Source: an uncultured Succinatimonas sp.
Lineage (GTDB): Bacteria; Pseudomonadota; Gammaproteobacteria; Enterobacterales; Succinivibrionaceae
Direction: 5' to 3'
DNA: 26,788 nucleotides
NCBI GenBank assembly: GCA_937880335.1
Contig: CALFLJ010000166.1
Location: 1-26,788 of the forward strand
Shown: piece after piece, positions 9,311 to 16,755 of the stretch
Layout of the letters: each line of letters opens with the position of its first letter
Position numbering within the stretch: the first letter of the stretch is position 1
Made by a program: the position numbers and the translations under genes
Notes under the pieces: model-generated
The model's database searches: none
Told to the model about the DNA's origin: nothing
What the model saw: the letters and a program-made list of their open reading frames with translations, nothing else

Positions 9311-9856
9311 TTATTTATCTTCGCCGTTCCATTGAGGAGCTTCAACAGACCAATCTATGTCAGCCTTTACAACACGGTGGTTATCAGGTAAACGAGGTTC
9401 CATTTCAGCCCAAATCTCACCGACTTTAAGCTTTAAAAGCGGATGCACTAAAGCAGGATCAAGCTCGCATAAAGGGCAAAGAACAAACGGATAATCTTGA
9501 ATATCGTGACGCGGTAATTTGCATGGAGTTGTAGTAATTGTGTCACCATAAACTAAAATATCAATGTCTAAACGGCGCTTTACACCAAAATTTGTGCCAT
9601 TGTTAAACATTAACTCTTTTCCTGCTAACTCTTCAATTTCAGATATAGCATTGAAGAGATCGTTAAGAGGCATATCAACATCGCCTCCTACTACCATATT
9701 TAAATAATCAGGCTCAGCTGTGCGAATGGCATGGCTTGACCAAACTGATGATTTCTGAAAGTTTTTAAAAAGGCCCTTAAGCTTAGATACAGCAAAGCGC
9801 AAAGCATTTTCACGGTTTAAATTAGAACCAACACCAAGATATACTCTAGTTGACAT
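9311..9856 (-). CDS. folK: 2-amino-4-hydroxy-6-hydroxymethyldihydropteridine pyrophosphokinase
   Basis: 181 residues. It transfers pyrophosphate from ATP to 6-hydroxymethyl-7,8-dihydropterin, the folate step after FolB. Visible marks are the LGVGSN start (7-12) and the signature RRLDIDILVYGD (94-105), with the metal-binding Asp pair, then the PFVLCPLCEL segment (123-132). The usual LPHP before that segment reads LPRHD here, a small change. E. coli FolK has 159 residues, and the extra length is a C-terminal tail from about residue 150. TGGAG lies 8 bases before ATG 9856. It follows folB by 13 bases, which places two consecutive enzymes of folate synthesis side by side. Confidence 0.95.
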   Translation of the reverse strand: MSTRVYLGVGSNLNRENALRFAVSKLKGLFKNFQKSSVWSSHAIRTAEPDYLNMVVGGDVDMPLNDLFNAISEIEELAGKELMFNNGTNFGVKRRLDIDILVYGDTITTTPCKLPRHDIQDYPFVLCPLCELDPALVHPLLKLKVGEIWAEMEPRLPDNHRVVKADIDWSVEAPQWNGEDK

Positions 9857-9869
9857 CTACAGTCTCCAT

Positions 9870-10226
9870 TCAATTATCAGCTGTTTTAGAAATTTCAATT
9901 CCAGCCCCTAGTGCGTTTTCTACAGCTTGAGGCTTTACCAGACGCACTGAAACCCGTTGCGGATGGAATTCTTTTAAAATAAGATCACAAAGTTCCACCC
10001 CTAGTTCTTCTAAAAGGGGAGCTTTGCGCCTTATAACATATTCAGTAACCCTTAATGACAAGGCATGATAATCAATACTCAAACCAAGATCATGTTTTAC
10101 TCCAGCCTCCTTAAGATCATGCTCTAAAACAAGATCTATAATCAGAGGCTGAGGGGTAATACGCTCTTTAGGTAAAATACCCACAATACACATTACCTTA
10201 AGACCTTGTACAAATACCTTATCCAT
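9870..10226 (-). CDS. folB: Dihydroneopterin aldolase
   Basis: 118 residues. It converts 7,8-dihydroneopterin to 6-hydroxymethyl-7,8-dihydropterin and glycolaldehyde, giving the substrate of FolK, encoded next. ATG 10226 gives the family N terminus MDKVFVQGLKVMCIVGILPKE. The longer open frame back to 10337 overlaps tsaD and is rejected. The VGILPKER and QPLIIDLVLE segments carry the conserved Glu of the substrate site, and SVRLVKPQA near the C terminus carries the conserved Lys-Pro. It starts 10 bases after the tsaD stop. E. coli FolB is 122 residues. The ribosome binding site is weak, with AAGAG as the best match. Confidence 0.93.
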   Translation of the reverse strand: MDKVFVQGLKVMCIVGILPKERITPQPLIIDLVLEHDLKEAGVKHDLGLSIDYHALSLRVTEYVIRRKAPLLEELGVELCDLILKEFHPQRVSVRLVKPQAVENALGAGIEISKTADN

Positions 10227-10236
10227 AAAAGCTCTT

Positions 10237-11253
10237 TTATATAGGTTGTAAATTAGATAAAGGCCAACGTGGGTAAACCTTAACTTTACGGTTGCAAATC
10301 TGCCCGGCCTTAAAGCGTAACATACCGGCCTGAGCAATCATAGCCCCATTATCGGTACAAAATTCGCGACGGGCAAAGAAAGCCTTGCCGTGTTCTTTAT
10401 TCATTAAGGCAGTTAAACGTTCACGAATGTCGGTATTTGCACTAACTCCACCTGCTACAACTAAAGTCTTAAGTGAAGTTAAATGTAAAGCTTTACGGCA
10501 TTTAACCTCAAGAGTATCTGCTACAGCCTGAGTAAAGCATTTGGCAATATCAGCCCTAACATTATCCAAATCATCTTTATGAGCTAAAACTGCATTTAAA
10601 ACAGCAGTCTTAAGACCTGCAAAACTAAAATCACAGTTAGGACTTTTAATCATAGGTCTTGGAAAATTAAATGCCTTAGGGTCACCATTTTTTGCTAATT
10701 TCTCAAGTCCAGGGCCACCTGGATAAGGAATACCTAAAAGTTTAGCTGTTTTATCAAAAGCCTCACCAACAGCATCATCAACAGATTGTCCTAAAAGAGT
10801 ATAAACTCCTGGTGCATCTACCTTAATTAACATGGTATGACCACCTGAGATAAGCAAAGCTACGAAAGGAAATTCAGGCTTTTGTTCCTCTAATAAAGGA
10901 GCTAAAAGATGTCCTTCCATATGGTGAACTGGAACTGCAGGAATATCTAAAGCATATGCTAAAGCAGACGCTTCCATAGCTCCGGCTAATAATGCACCGA
11001 TTAAACCAGGACCTGCAGTATAAGCTATGGCATCTAAATCTTTTAAACTTAAATTAGCCTTTTCTAAAGCCATATGAACTAAAGGAACAACGCGTTTTAT
11101 ATGGTCACGTGAAGCTAATTCAGGAACAACTCCACCATATTCAGCATGCATGGCAATCTGAGTATGCAGAGCATGGGAAAGAAGGCCTAACTTATCATCA
11201 TAAATGGCCACACCGGTCTCGTCACAAGAACTCTCAATACCTAAAATTCGCAT
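10237..11253 (-). CDS. tsaD: tRNA N6-threonylcarbamoyladenosine transferase catalytic subunit
   Basis: 338 residues. TsaD, with TsaB, TsaC and TsaE, makes the t6A modification at position 37 of ANN-decoding tRNAs and is usually essential. ILGIESSCDETGVAIYDD opens the ASKHA fold. HMEGH (111-115) provides the two metal-binding His, GPGLIGALLAG (81-91) and SGGHT follow the family, and FCTDNGAMIA near the end has the third metal-binding Asp. Length equals E. coli TsaD (337). AGGACAG lies 3-9 bases before ATG 11253. In E. coli tsaD also faces rpsU. Here dtd is placed between them, and plsY, which lies between tsaD and folB in E. coli, is missing. Confidence 0.97.
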   Translation of the reverse strand: MRILGIESSCDETGVAIYDDKLGLLSHALHTQIAMHAEYGGVVPELASRDHIKRVVPLVHMALEKANLSLKDLDAIAYTAGPGLIGALLAGAMEASALAYALDIPAVPVHHMEGHLLAPLLEEQKPEFPFVALLISGGHTMLIKVDAPGVYTLLGQSVDDAVGEAFDKTAKLLGIPYPGGPGLEKLAKNGDPKAFNFPRPMIKSPNCDFSFAGLKTAVLNAVLAHKDDLDNVRADIAKCFTQAVADTLEVKCRKALHLTSLKTLVVAGGVSANTDIRERLTALMNKEHGKAFFARREFCTDNGAMIAQAGMLRFKAGQICNRKVKVYPRWPLSNLQPI

Positions 11254-11296
11254 TGTCCTGTCCTAGCGCTAAATTGCGTCTTAAATGGCTTTAAAC

Positions 11297-11321
11297 AAAA
11301 AAAAGAGGCCTATAAGCCCCT
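11297..11321 (-). terminator. Intrinsic terminator of dtd
   Basis: On the minus strand AGGGGC (11321-11316) pairs with GCCTCT (11309-11304, one wobble) and runs into eight T (11304-11297). It sits 76 bases past the dtd stop and separates dtd from tsaD. Confidence 0.65.
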
Positions 11322-11334
11322 AACACAATGATGT

Positions 11335-11365
11335 ATTTTAGCAAAAAAAATATAATTCTGCCCAA
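11335..11365 (-). promoter_or_regulatory. Candidate promoter for the tsaD operon
   Basis: On the minus strand an extended -10, TGC-TAAAAT (11343-11335), has a poor -35 TTGGGC (11365-11360) at 19 bases. It would start transcripts just before the dtd terminator hairpin. No better candidate lies in the dtd-tsaD gap. Confidence 0.35.
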
Positions 11366-11397
11366 CTTTAGCTTAAAAAGGCATAATTTTAAAAATT

Positions 11398-11835
11398 TTA
11401 GCCTTCCAAAATAAATGTCACAGGACCATCATTTATTAAACTAACCTGCATGTCAGCTCCAAACTGACCACATTTAACTTGGGGATACTGAGATTCTGCA
11501 TAAGATACAATTTTAGAGAAAAGATCTGACGCCTCATCAGGGGCCATTGCTGTATCAAAGCTTGGACGTAGTCCTCGTTTAGTACTGCCGGCTAATGTAA
11601 ATTGAGATATGAGCATAAGCTCGCCTGAAACATCTTTAAGACTTAAGTTTAAATGACCTTTCTCGTCAGAAAAAATACGTAAAGCGATAATTTTATCTAT
11701 TATTTTTTTACAGTTTTCAAACTTATCCTGAGGCTCAAGCCCCACTAAAGCCATAATACCTGTATCAATGGCACTTACTATCTCTCCTGCAACCTCAACT
11801 TTTGAATATTTAACTCTTTGAATTACTACTTTCAT
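11398..11835 (-). CDS. dtd: D-aminoacyl-tRNA deacylase
   Basis: 145 residues. It removes D-amino acids, and glycine from tRNA-Ala, after mischarging, using the 2'-OH of the tRNA. The sequence follows the family from MKVVIQRVKYSKVEVAGE to the end. Key parts are the SQFTLAG motif (about residues 77-83) and NDGPVTF near the C terminus with the cross-subunit Gly-Pro hook. ATG 11835 matches the usual start. An in-frame TTG at 11844 would add three residues, and neither start has a strong ribosome binding site. E. coli Dtd is also 145 residues. The gene is transcribed away from rpsU, and the 278-base gap upstream holds the rpsU promoter and AT-rich sequence. Confidence 0.96.
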   Translation of the reverse strand: MKVVIQRVKYSKVEVAGEIVSAIDTGIMALVGLEPQDKFENCKKIIDKIIALRIFSDEKGHLNLSLKDVSGELMLISQFTLAGSTKRGLRPSFDTAMAPDEASDLFSKIVSYAESQYPQVKCGQFGADMQVSLINDGPVTFILEG

Positions 11836-11991
11836 AAAAACCAACTAAAAATATCTTTCACAATTAAAATTTAACACGAAAAGCAAAGCTAAAACAAAAA
11901 GAAATTAATTTATTATCAATAAGTTTATAGTAAATTGCGAAAAAAACGCATCCCTAAGCCAAAACTTATACTCAAAAATGCTTATATCCCC

Positions 11992-12020
11992 TTTACATAA
12001 CTTTCACTATACTGTAAAAT
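11992..12020 (+). promoter_or_regulatory. rpsU sigma-70 promoter
   Basis: TTTACA (11992-11997), 17 bases, TAAAAT (12015-12020). Spacing is ideal and both boxes are near consensus, about 94 bases before the rpsU start. Confidence 0.7.
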
Positions 12021-12039
12021 TGTCACGTTTTTTTACTAT

Positions 12040-12113
12040 CGATTTTGTTACTTCCAAAGGTGGTTTTAAACAAAATCGGTGCTTGGAAATTAATAAGTGA
12101 GGTGGTTTTCCAC
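12040..12113 (+). promoter_or_regulatory. Structured rpsU leader with Shine-Dalgarno hairpin
   Basis: CGATTTTGTT (12040-12049) is complementary to AACAAAATCG (12069-12078), a 10-base perfect stem. GGTGGTTTT occurs twice, at 12059-12067 and 12101-12109. The second copy is part of the ribosome binding site GAGGTGG, and GTGG (12102-12105) can pair with CCAC (12110-12113) right before the ATG. TTCCAA (12052-12057) and TTGGAA (12083-12088) are also complementary. This suggests translational control of S21 by alternative folds, which is an inference from base pairing alone. Confidence 0.45.
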
Positions 12114-12329
12114 ATGCCAGTCATTAGAGTACGTGAGAACGAGCCGTTTGACGTTGCCTTAAGACGTTTTAAGCGCTCCTGCGAGAAAGCCGGTATTCTG
12201 GCCGATGTCAGAGCTCGTGAATTCTACGAGAAACCGACTACCATTCGTAAGCGCACTAAAGCATCTGCTATTAAGCGCCACGCCAAAAAGTTGGCCCGCG
12301 AGAATGCGCGCCGTACCAGGCTTTACTAA
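12114..12329 (+). CDS. rpsU: 30S ribosomal protein S21
   Basis: 71 residues, the same length as E. coli S21 and nearly the same sequence: MPVIRVRENEPFDVALRRFK at the start, EFYEKPTT in the middle and a basic LARENARRTRLY tail. S21 binds the 30S platform near the 3' end of 16S rRNA and aids initiation on mRNAs. ATG 12114 follows GAGGTGG. An in-frame start at 12045 is within the leader and is rejected. Its base composition is clearly richer in G+C than its neighbours, as expected for a highly expressed gene. In E. coli it is followed by dnaG and rpoD. Here a strong terminator and a minus-strand helicase gene follow. Confidence 0.98.
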   Translation: MPVIRVRENEPFDVALRRFKRSCEKAGILADVRAREFYEKPTTIRKRTKASAIKRHAKKLARENARRTRLY

Positions 12330-12366
12330 TCACGCGCCTAAGTCTAATTAAGACATGGCAGTGTTA

Positions 12367-12422
12367 GTCTAGTTTAAGAGGGTAAAACCTCATAGGTACA
12401 CTAGACAATTCATCACGAATTG
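12367..12422 (+). repeat. Two adjacent hairpins in the rpsU trailer
   Basis: GTCTAGT (12367-12373) pairs with ACTAGAC (12400-12406), and GAGG/CCTC (12378-12381, 12388-12391) can pair inside it. CAATTC (12406-12411) pairs with GAATTG (12417-12422) over ATCAC. They lie between the rpsU stop and its terminator and may protect the mRNA end or form a small 3' RNA. Confidence 0.45.
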
Positions 12423-12426
12423 ACCA

Positions 12427-12458
12427 AAAGGGACGTTATAAAACGTCCCTTTGTTTTT
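12427..12458 (+). terminator. Intrinsic terminator of rpsU
   Basis: AAAGGGACGTT (12427-12437) pairs perfectly with AACGTCCCTTT (12442-12452) over a 4-base loop, followed by GTTTTT. It ends 5 bases before the stop of the convergent helicase gene. Confidence 0.9.
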
Positions 12459-12462
12459 GGTG

Positions 12463-13833
12463 TTAATGCTCTATTAATTTCTTATACTTAGCATATTCCT
12501 TAGAATTTAAAGTCAGATCTAAAAGATTGTACTTAGCTCGCGTAATTGCTACGTAGTAAAGGTTTAATTCTTGCTCTAGAGAATAAGAACTTCTTGATGA
12601 AATCTTATCTAACTGAGGAAAATCATTCGAAAGTATCACATCATCCCATTCAAGACCTTTAGCGCTGTGAGCTGTGGTAATTGTGTTTGGGGCTGTTAAA
12701 TTATTATTTAAACTACAGGCTCTCTTATAGGTGTTATATAATTTATCGCCATAGTTATCAACTAAACTTATACTCGCAGAAATTTCAGGATCATCGCATT
12801 TTTTTGCGTAAGCTTTTAAACTCTCAAAACTTTTAAAGCGTTTAAGCCATTTATATTGAGGATGAACTTTGCTCTTACTGCCCTTCTTTAAGCTAAGCAC
12901 GCTTAAGGCACAGGCAAAGATGCTATCAGACGGTCTTGTTAATTTATAGGATTTAAGTTCACAATCCTCCAAACTTATTAACTTATCAATGATTCCAAAA
13001 TTGGTTCTGGTAATTAAAGCCTTAGTTTTGGATTTACAAATTCCAGATAATTTGGACGTCATATCAATATTTTGATCTTTTGAATAAACTTTCAAAAAAT
13101 AGTTAGCTCTATCTAATATTTTCTGTGTGGAGCGAAATGATGAACTTAAATTGATGGTTTTATCTCCCTTTATCTTAGATAACGCATTAACAGCCCCCCT
13201 AAAGGCATAAATTGCCTGATGCCTGTCCCCTACTAAAACCTGACGACAATTATTATCCTTAAAGATATCCAAGGTTACATCATTAGTATCCTGAGCCTCA
13301 TCAAGAAGGACATATTCATAATTGCGAAATTTGCTCTTATAATTTAGAGCATAACTCTTAAGGTAAAAATCATGTGTTAATGGAAGCTTTCCTAGATGTA
13401 TAGCCTCAAAAAGTTCATTAACCTTATCATCATCTGAGCTTTTTTTATTGTTATAACAAAATTCCTTAAATTTCACTAAAGCTTTAAACAATTCATGATC
13501 ATCTAAAGTTGGAAATAAAGGTTTAATATCAAAGATATTTAAATCTGTTCTTATGTTGGAAAGTCTTTCATCCCCGTAAGTATATGCATACCAGTAATAG
13601 GCCAGACCGTGAGTAGTGTAAACTCTTACATTAGGAGGGAAGCTTTTTTTCGCCTCATCTACAATAGCTCGATTAAAGGCTAAGTATAAAAATCGTGATT
13701 TTGGATTAGCTTGGGCTATCTGCACTAAGGTACTAGTCTTGCCTGATCCTGCACAGGCTTCAATTTTTAAAATTTCACGACTATTAAGATTAGAGGCAGT
13801 ATCTACTGCCTCTTGCTGTTCATAAGTAAGCAT
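12463..13833 (-). CDS. UvrD/Fbh1-like superfamily 1 DNA helicase, compact
   Basis: 456 residues. ATP-dependent DNA helicase by motifs: Walker A ACAGSGKTS (26-34), LAFNRAIVDEAKK (motif Ia region, 51-63), LLDEAQD (176-182), GDRHQAIYAFRGA (202-214), SSSFRS (230-235), TAHSAKGLEWDD (387-398) and YVAITRAK (427-434). The set is complete, so it should be active. It is much shorter than UvrD or Rep (about 700), with small inserted subdomains. The GDRHQAIYAFRGA and AHSAKGLEWDD forms resemble Fbh1-type anti-recombination helicases. It faces rpsU, with a terminator between them. A promoter candidate precedes it. No nuclease or other partner is adjacent, so repair, plasmid or phage-defence roles are all possible. 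I cannot choose among them. Confidence 0.88.
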   Translation of the reverse strand: MLTYEQQEAVDTASNLNSREILKIEACAGSGKTSTLVQIAQANPKSRFLYLAFNRAIVDEAKKSFPPNVRVYTTHGLAYYWYAYTYGDERLSNIRTDLNIFDIKPLFPTLDDHELFKALVKFKEFCYNNKKSSDDDKVNELFEAIHLGKLPLTHDFYLKSYALNYKSKFRNYEYVLLDEAQDTNDVTLDIFKDNNCRQVLVGDRHQAIYAFRGAVNALSKIKGDKTINLSSSFRSTQKILDRANYFLKVYSKDQNIDMTSKLSGICKSKTKALITRTNFGIIDKLISLEDCELKSYKLTRPSDSIFACALSVLSLKKGSKSKVHPQYKWLKRFKSFESLKAYAKKCDDPEISASISLVDNYGDKLYNTYKRACSLNNNLTAPNTITTAHSAKGLEWDDVILSNDFPQLDKISSRSSYSLEQELNLYYVAITRAKYNLLDLTLNSKEYAKYKKLIEH

Positions 13834-13866
13834 AAGATCATAAGTATAAGGAAAAAAACGCCCTAT

Positions 13867-13896
13867 ATAATAAAGATCTTAGATAATGTTTTGCAA
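13867..13896 (-). promoter_or_regulatory. Promoter candidate for the helicase gene
   Basis: On the minus strand TTGCAA (13896-13891), 18 bases, TATTAT (13872-13867), 34 bases before the helicase start. Confidence 0.45.
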
Positions 13897-13920
13897 GCTT
13901 AAGTGATAATTTGTCAAAAA

Positions 13921-14844
13921 CTAAGGCAATTCATTTCCTGCTGCAAGGTAAATTTCATACCACATTTCACGACTTAATTTGATATTTGCAGCCTGTGCTG
14001 CCATTCCAATGCGTTTTAGATTAGTAGTGCCAATCACAGCCTGCATAGCAGAAGGATATCTTAAAACCCATGCTATAGCTACAGCAGTTGAAGTAGTATT
14101 AAATTCCTCTGCTATTCTGTCTAATACAGAATTTAATCTTAAGTATTTAGGAGAACCAACAAATACACCTTCAAAGAATCCGTGTTGTAATACTGACCAG
14201 GCCTGAACAACGATTTTATGAATGCGACAATACTCTAATATACCTCCATCACGATAAATAGCTGGGTTATTGTACATATTGACGTTTATGCCCTGATTTA
14301 TCATTGGAGTGTGACAGACACTAAATTGAACTTGATTGGCGCAAATTTTAAAATCCAAACCTTGCTGTAAAAGCTCCATCTGCAGCGGATTCATATTACT
14401 TACACCAAAATTTAAAACTTTTCCTTCTTTATAAAGCTGATTGAAAGCCTCCCCCACCTCCTCAGGCTCCATAAGAGGATCGGGACGATGTAAAATCAAG
14501 CTGTCGATATAATCAACTTTTAAACGCTTAAGACTACCCTCAACAGAATTTATAATATGTTCTTTTGAAAAGTCATATAAATGGGGGTTTTTACGAATAC
14601 CGCACTTAGTTTGGACAAAAAAGCGCTCACGCATTCCTTTTGATTTTAAAAAAGCCTCACCTAATAACTCCTCAGATTTACCTTGACTATAAACATCTGC
14701 AGTATCAAGCATATTGATACCAACGGAAGAGGCGGTATCTAAAAATTTTATGACCTCATCAGTTGAAAGTTTTGGAATGCGCATGCAACCTAAAACAATA
14801 TTGGAGACTAAAGTTTTATTTTGACCAAATTCAATGTATTTCAT
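13921..14844 (-). CDS. Aldo/keto reductase, YdhF-like
   Basis: 307 residues. NADPH-dependent carbonyl reductase of the AKR superfamily. The catalytic tetrad is visible: Asp47 and Tyr52 in DTADVYSQG, Lys80 in VQTKCGI and His119 in LILHRPDPL. The C-terminal GTTNLKRI and the final WYEIYLAAGNELP resemble E. coli YdhF (298 residues). The substrate is unknown. ATG 14844 matches the family start, and the upstream in-frame start at 14871 lies inside a terminator hairpin and is rejected. An intrinsic terminator ends only 10 bases before this start codon, so expression depends on read-through from the oxidoreductase operon or on a promoter I cannot place. GGTG is the only ribosome binding site match. 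Confidence 0.9.
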   Translation of the reverse strand: MKYIEFGQNKTLVSNIVLGCMRIPKLSTDEVIKFLDTASSVGINMLDTADVYSQGKSEELLGEAFLKSKGMRERFFVQTKCGIRKNPHLYDFSKEHIINSVEGSLKRLKVDYIDSLILHRPDPLMEPEEVGEAFNQLYKEGKVLNFGVSNMNPLQMELLQQGLDFKICANQVQFSVCHTPMINQGINVNMYNNPAIYRDGGILEYCRIHKIVVQAWSVLQHGFFEGVFVGSPKYLRLNSVLDRIAEEFNTTSTAVAIAWVLRYPSAMQAVIGTTNLKRIGMAAQAANIKLSREMWYEIYLAAGNELP

Positions 14845-14854
14845 AAAATTCACC

Positions 14855-14883
14855 AAAAAAAGGCTTAGCAAAAGCTAAGCCTT
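14855..14883 (-). terminator. Terminator between the oxidoreductase operon and the aldo/keto reductase
   Basis: On the minus strand AAGGCTTAGC (14883-14874), loop TTTT, GCTAAGCCTT (14869-14860), then T through 14855. The stem is a perfect 10 bases. It begins 11 bases after the upstream stop codon. Confidence 0.85.
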
Positions 14884-14894
14884 AAAGAAAAAAC

Positions 14895-15842
14895 TTAATG
14901 TTTTACGATATTTATAAGATCTTTACCCAAAATATAAGCTTTTACATTTTTAACTGCTATTGCAATCATGCGCTCAAAGGTCTCCTGTAAAAAGAAGTTG
15001 CCTGCAACATGAGGGGTGATAAAGATATTAGGCTCATCGTAAAGAGGAGATTCTTTAGGTAGAGGTTCTGGGTTTGTAACATCTAAAGCAGCTCCTGCAA
15101 TATGACCTGAACGTACAGCATCTAAAAGATCTTCTTGATTTACTGACGTACCACGACCTACGTTTATAATATAGGCACCTTTTTTCATGATAGCTAAAGT
15201 ATCTTTATTTATTAGATTACGTGTATTAGGACTATCAGGTAATACCATAGCCACGATGTCAGCTTTTGCAAATGCTTTATTTACATCATCAAAACTTACA
15301 ATCTCATCTACTCCCTCAACCTTGGCATTTACGTTGCGACGTACACCTATAACATGCTTTGCACCTAAAGCCTTAACCTTACGAGCGTAACTTCCACCAA
15401 TATCACCCAAACCTAAAACAGCGATAGTTGACCCTTCAATGGAAATTATCTTGCCACAGTCAGTAAAATCATGGGCCTTTTGTTTGTCTCGATATAAAGC
15501 CAAATGACGAATTAAATCAAAAGTTAAAGCAAGCATATGCTCACTTACAGTAAGTCCATAAGCTCCTACTGCATTACATAAAAAGGCATCTTTTGGTAAT
15601 ATTCCCTCTTTTACATAGGCATCAGCTCCTGCTGAATTTAATTGCATAAGTTCAATATCGTAAGCTCCTGCAACAACTTCGGCTGGGACATTTCCTACAA
15701 TTGCATTAACACCTTTAAGATCATCTTTTGTAACTTCACTAGCTCTTTTTACTATAAACTCGCACTTACCTTCACAAGCATCCTCAAAGAGCTTTACATG
15801 TCTCTCTAGTATTCCTTCAGCTGCTAATAAAATTTTTTTCAT
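14895..15842 (-). CDS. D-isomer specific 2-hydroxyacid dehydrogenase
   Basis: 315 residues. NAD(P)-dependent reduction of a 2-keto acid to a D-2-hydroxy acid, or the reverse. The Rossmann motif GLGDIGG is at 144-150. The catalytic set is complete: Arg230 in NVGRG, Glu259 in NPEPLP and His278 in TPHVAGN. ATG 15842 is chosen over 15875 because AAGGAAA sits about 10 bases upstream and the family starts with MKKILLAAEG. It is the last gene of a three-gene operon, 14 bases after the beta-hydroxyacid dehydrogenase. The subgroup cannot be told from sequence alone. Glyoxylate/hydroxypyruvate-type and phosphoglycerate-type enzymes share these residues. Confidence 0.9.
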   Translation of the reverse strand: MKKILLAAEGILERHVKLFEDACEGKCEFIVKRASEVTKDDLKGVNAIVGNVPAEVVAGAYDIELMQLNSAGADAYVKEGILPKDAFLCNAVGAYGLTVSEHMLALTFDLIRHLALYRDKQKAHDFTDCGKIISIEGSTIAVLGLGDIGGSYARKVKALGAKHVIGVRRNVNAKVEGVDEIVSFDDVNKAFAKADIVAMVLPDSPNTRNLINKDTLAIMKKGAYIINVGRGTSVNQEDLLDAVRSGHIAGAALDVTNPEPLPKESPLYDEPNIFITPHVAGNFFLQETFERMIAIAVKNVKAYILGKDLINIVKH

Positions 15843-15856
15843 CTTAACGTTTTCCT

Positions 15857-16744
15857 TTATTTTTGTGCTAAACAATGATCTTGATGTAATAAGTAGGCAT
15901 ACATAGCCTGAACACCTAAGCCACCATCACCTTTATCTATCATAGCCTGATAAACATCAAGTACGGCTTTACTCATATTAAGTTTAAGATCGCCTTTACT
16001 CAATTCATTTTCAACGTTTTTTAAATCTTTAACTAAATATGAGAGCTGTCCCCCAGGCATCATGTCCCCAACTAAAATACGACCGCCAAACATGTCTAAG
16101 GCTCTTGATCCTGCAGCTCCTCCTGACACAGCATCAATAACCTGCTTTAGGTCAAGACCTTTCTTCTTTGCATAAGCCAATCCTTCACACATACCGGCGT
16201 AGCAACCTGCACACATGATCTGATTTACGAGTTTGCAATGCTGACCTGCACCTGCGCTACCTAAAAAAGTAACTGTCTTAGCCATTGCATAAAGAACATC
16301 ACGAACTTTATTTAAGTCATCCTCGCTACCGCCTACCATTACAGATAAGGTACCATCGCGAGCGCCAACATCGCCGCCTGTAACAGGAGCATCTAAACTA
16401 TGAAGACTACGTTTTTGTGCCTCATTGTAAAGACGAATAGCCAATGATGGACTTGATGAAGTCATATCAATTAAATAGGAACCTTTTTTAACGCTATCGA
16501 AAATACCATTCTCTTTAAAATATAGATCCTCAACGTCTAAAGGCCCCCCCACCATAGTTATGATGACATCACTATCCCTTAAAGCCTCTTTAATGCTACT
16601 GTGATAGACTGCCCCTGCTTTTTCAACATCGGCAGTTTTTTTAGGATTACGGGCATAGAAATCAACGCTATAACCTTTTTTTAAAAGGTTATTTACCATA
16701 GCCTTACCCATAATTCCAAGGCCTATAAATCCAATTTTTTTCAT
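15857..16744 (-). CDS. NAD(P)-dependent beta-hydroxyacid dehydrogenase, 3-hydroxyisobutyrate/tartronate semialdehyde reductase family
   Basis: 295 residues. The family reduces semialdehydes such as tartronate semialdehyde, or oxidises 3-hydroxy acids. Features are the Rossmann motif GLGIMG (8-13), the substrate-binding DAPVTGGDVGA (118-128) and the catalytic Lys171 in GQHCKLVNQ. The length is the same as GarR/GlxR (about 294). Together with the 2-hydroxyacid dehydrogenase it would fit sugar-acid breakdown, where tartronate semialdehyde and hydroxypyruvate are both reduced to glycerate, but no aldolase or kinase of that route is here. It starts 11 bases after the Gfo/Idh/MocA gene and is clearly cotranscribed with it. 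Confidence 0.9.
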   Translation of the reverse strand: MKKIGFIGLGIMGKAMVNNLLKKGYSVDFYARNPKKTADVEKAGAVYHSSIKEALRDSDVIITMVGGPLDVEDLYFKENGIFDSVKKGSYLIDMTSSSPSLAIRLYNEAQKRSLHSLDAPVTGGDVGARDGTLSVMVGGSEDDLNKVRDVLYAMAKTVTFLGSAGAGQHCKLVNQIMCAGCYAGMCEGLAYAKKKGLDLKQVIDAVSGGAAGSRALDMFGGRILVGDMMPGGQLSYLVKDLKNVENELSKGDLKLNMSKAVLDVYQAMIDKGDGGLGVQAMYAYLLHQDHCLAQK

Positions 16745-16755
16745 TGATAAAATCC

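Noticed and set aside
10226..10337. N-terminal extension of folB
   Set aside because: It overlaps the tsaD end, and the family start is at 10226.
12045..12113. N-terminal extension of S21
   Set aside because: It lies in the structured leader, and the family start is at 12114 with a ribosome site.
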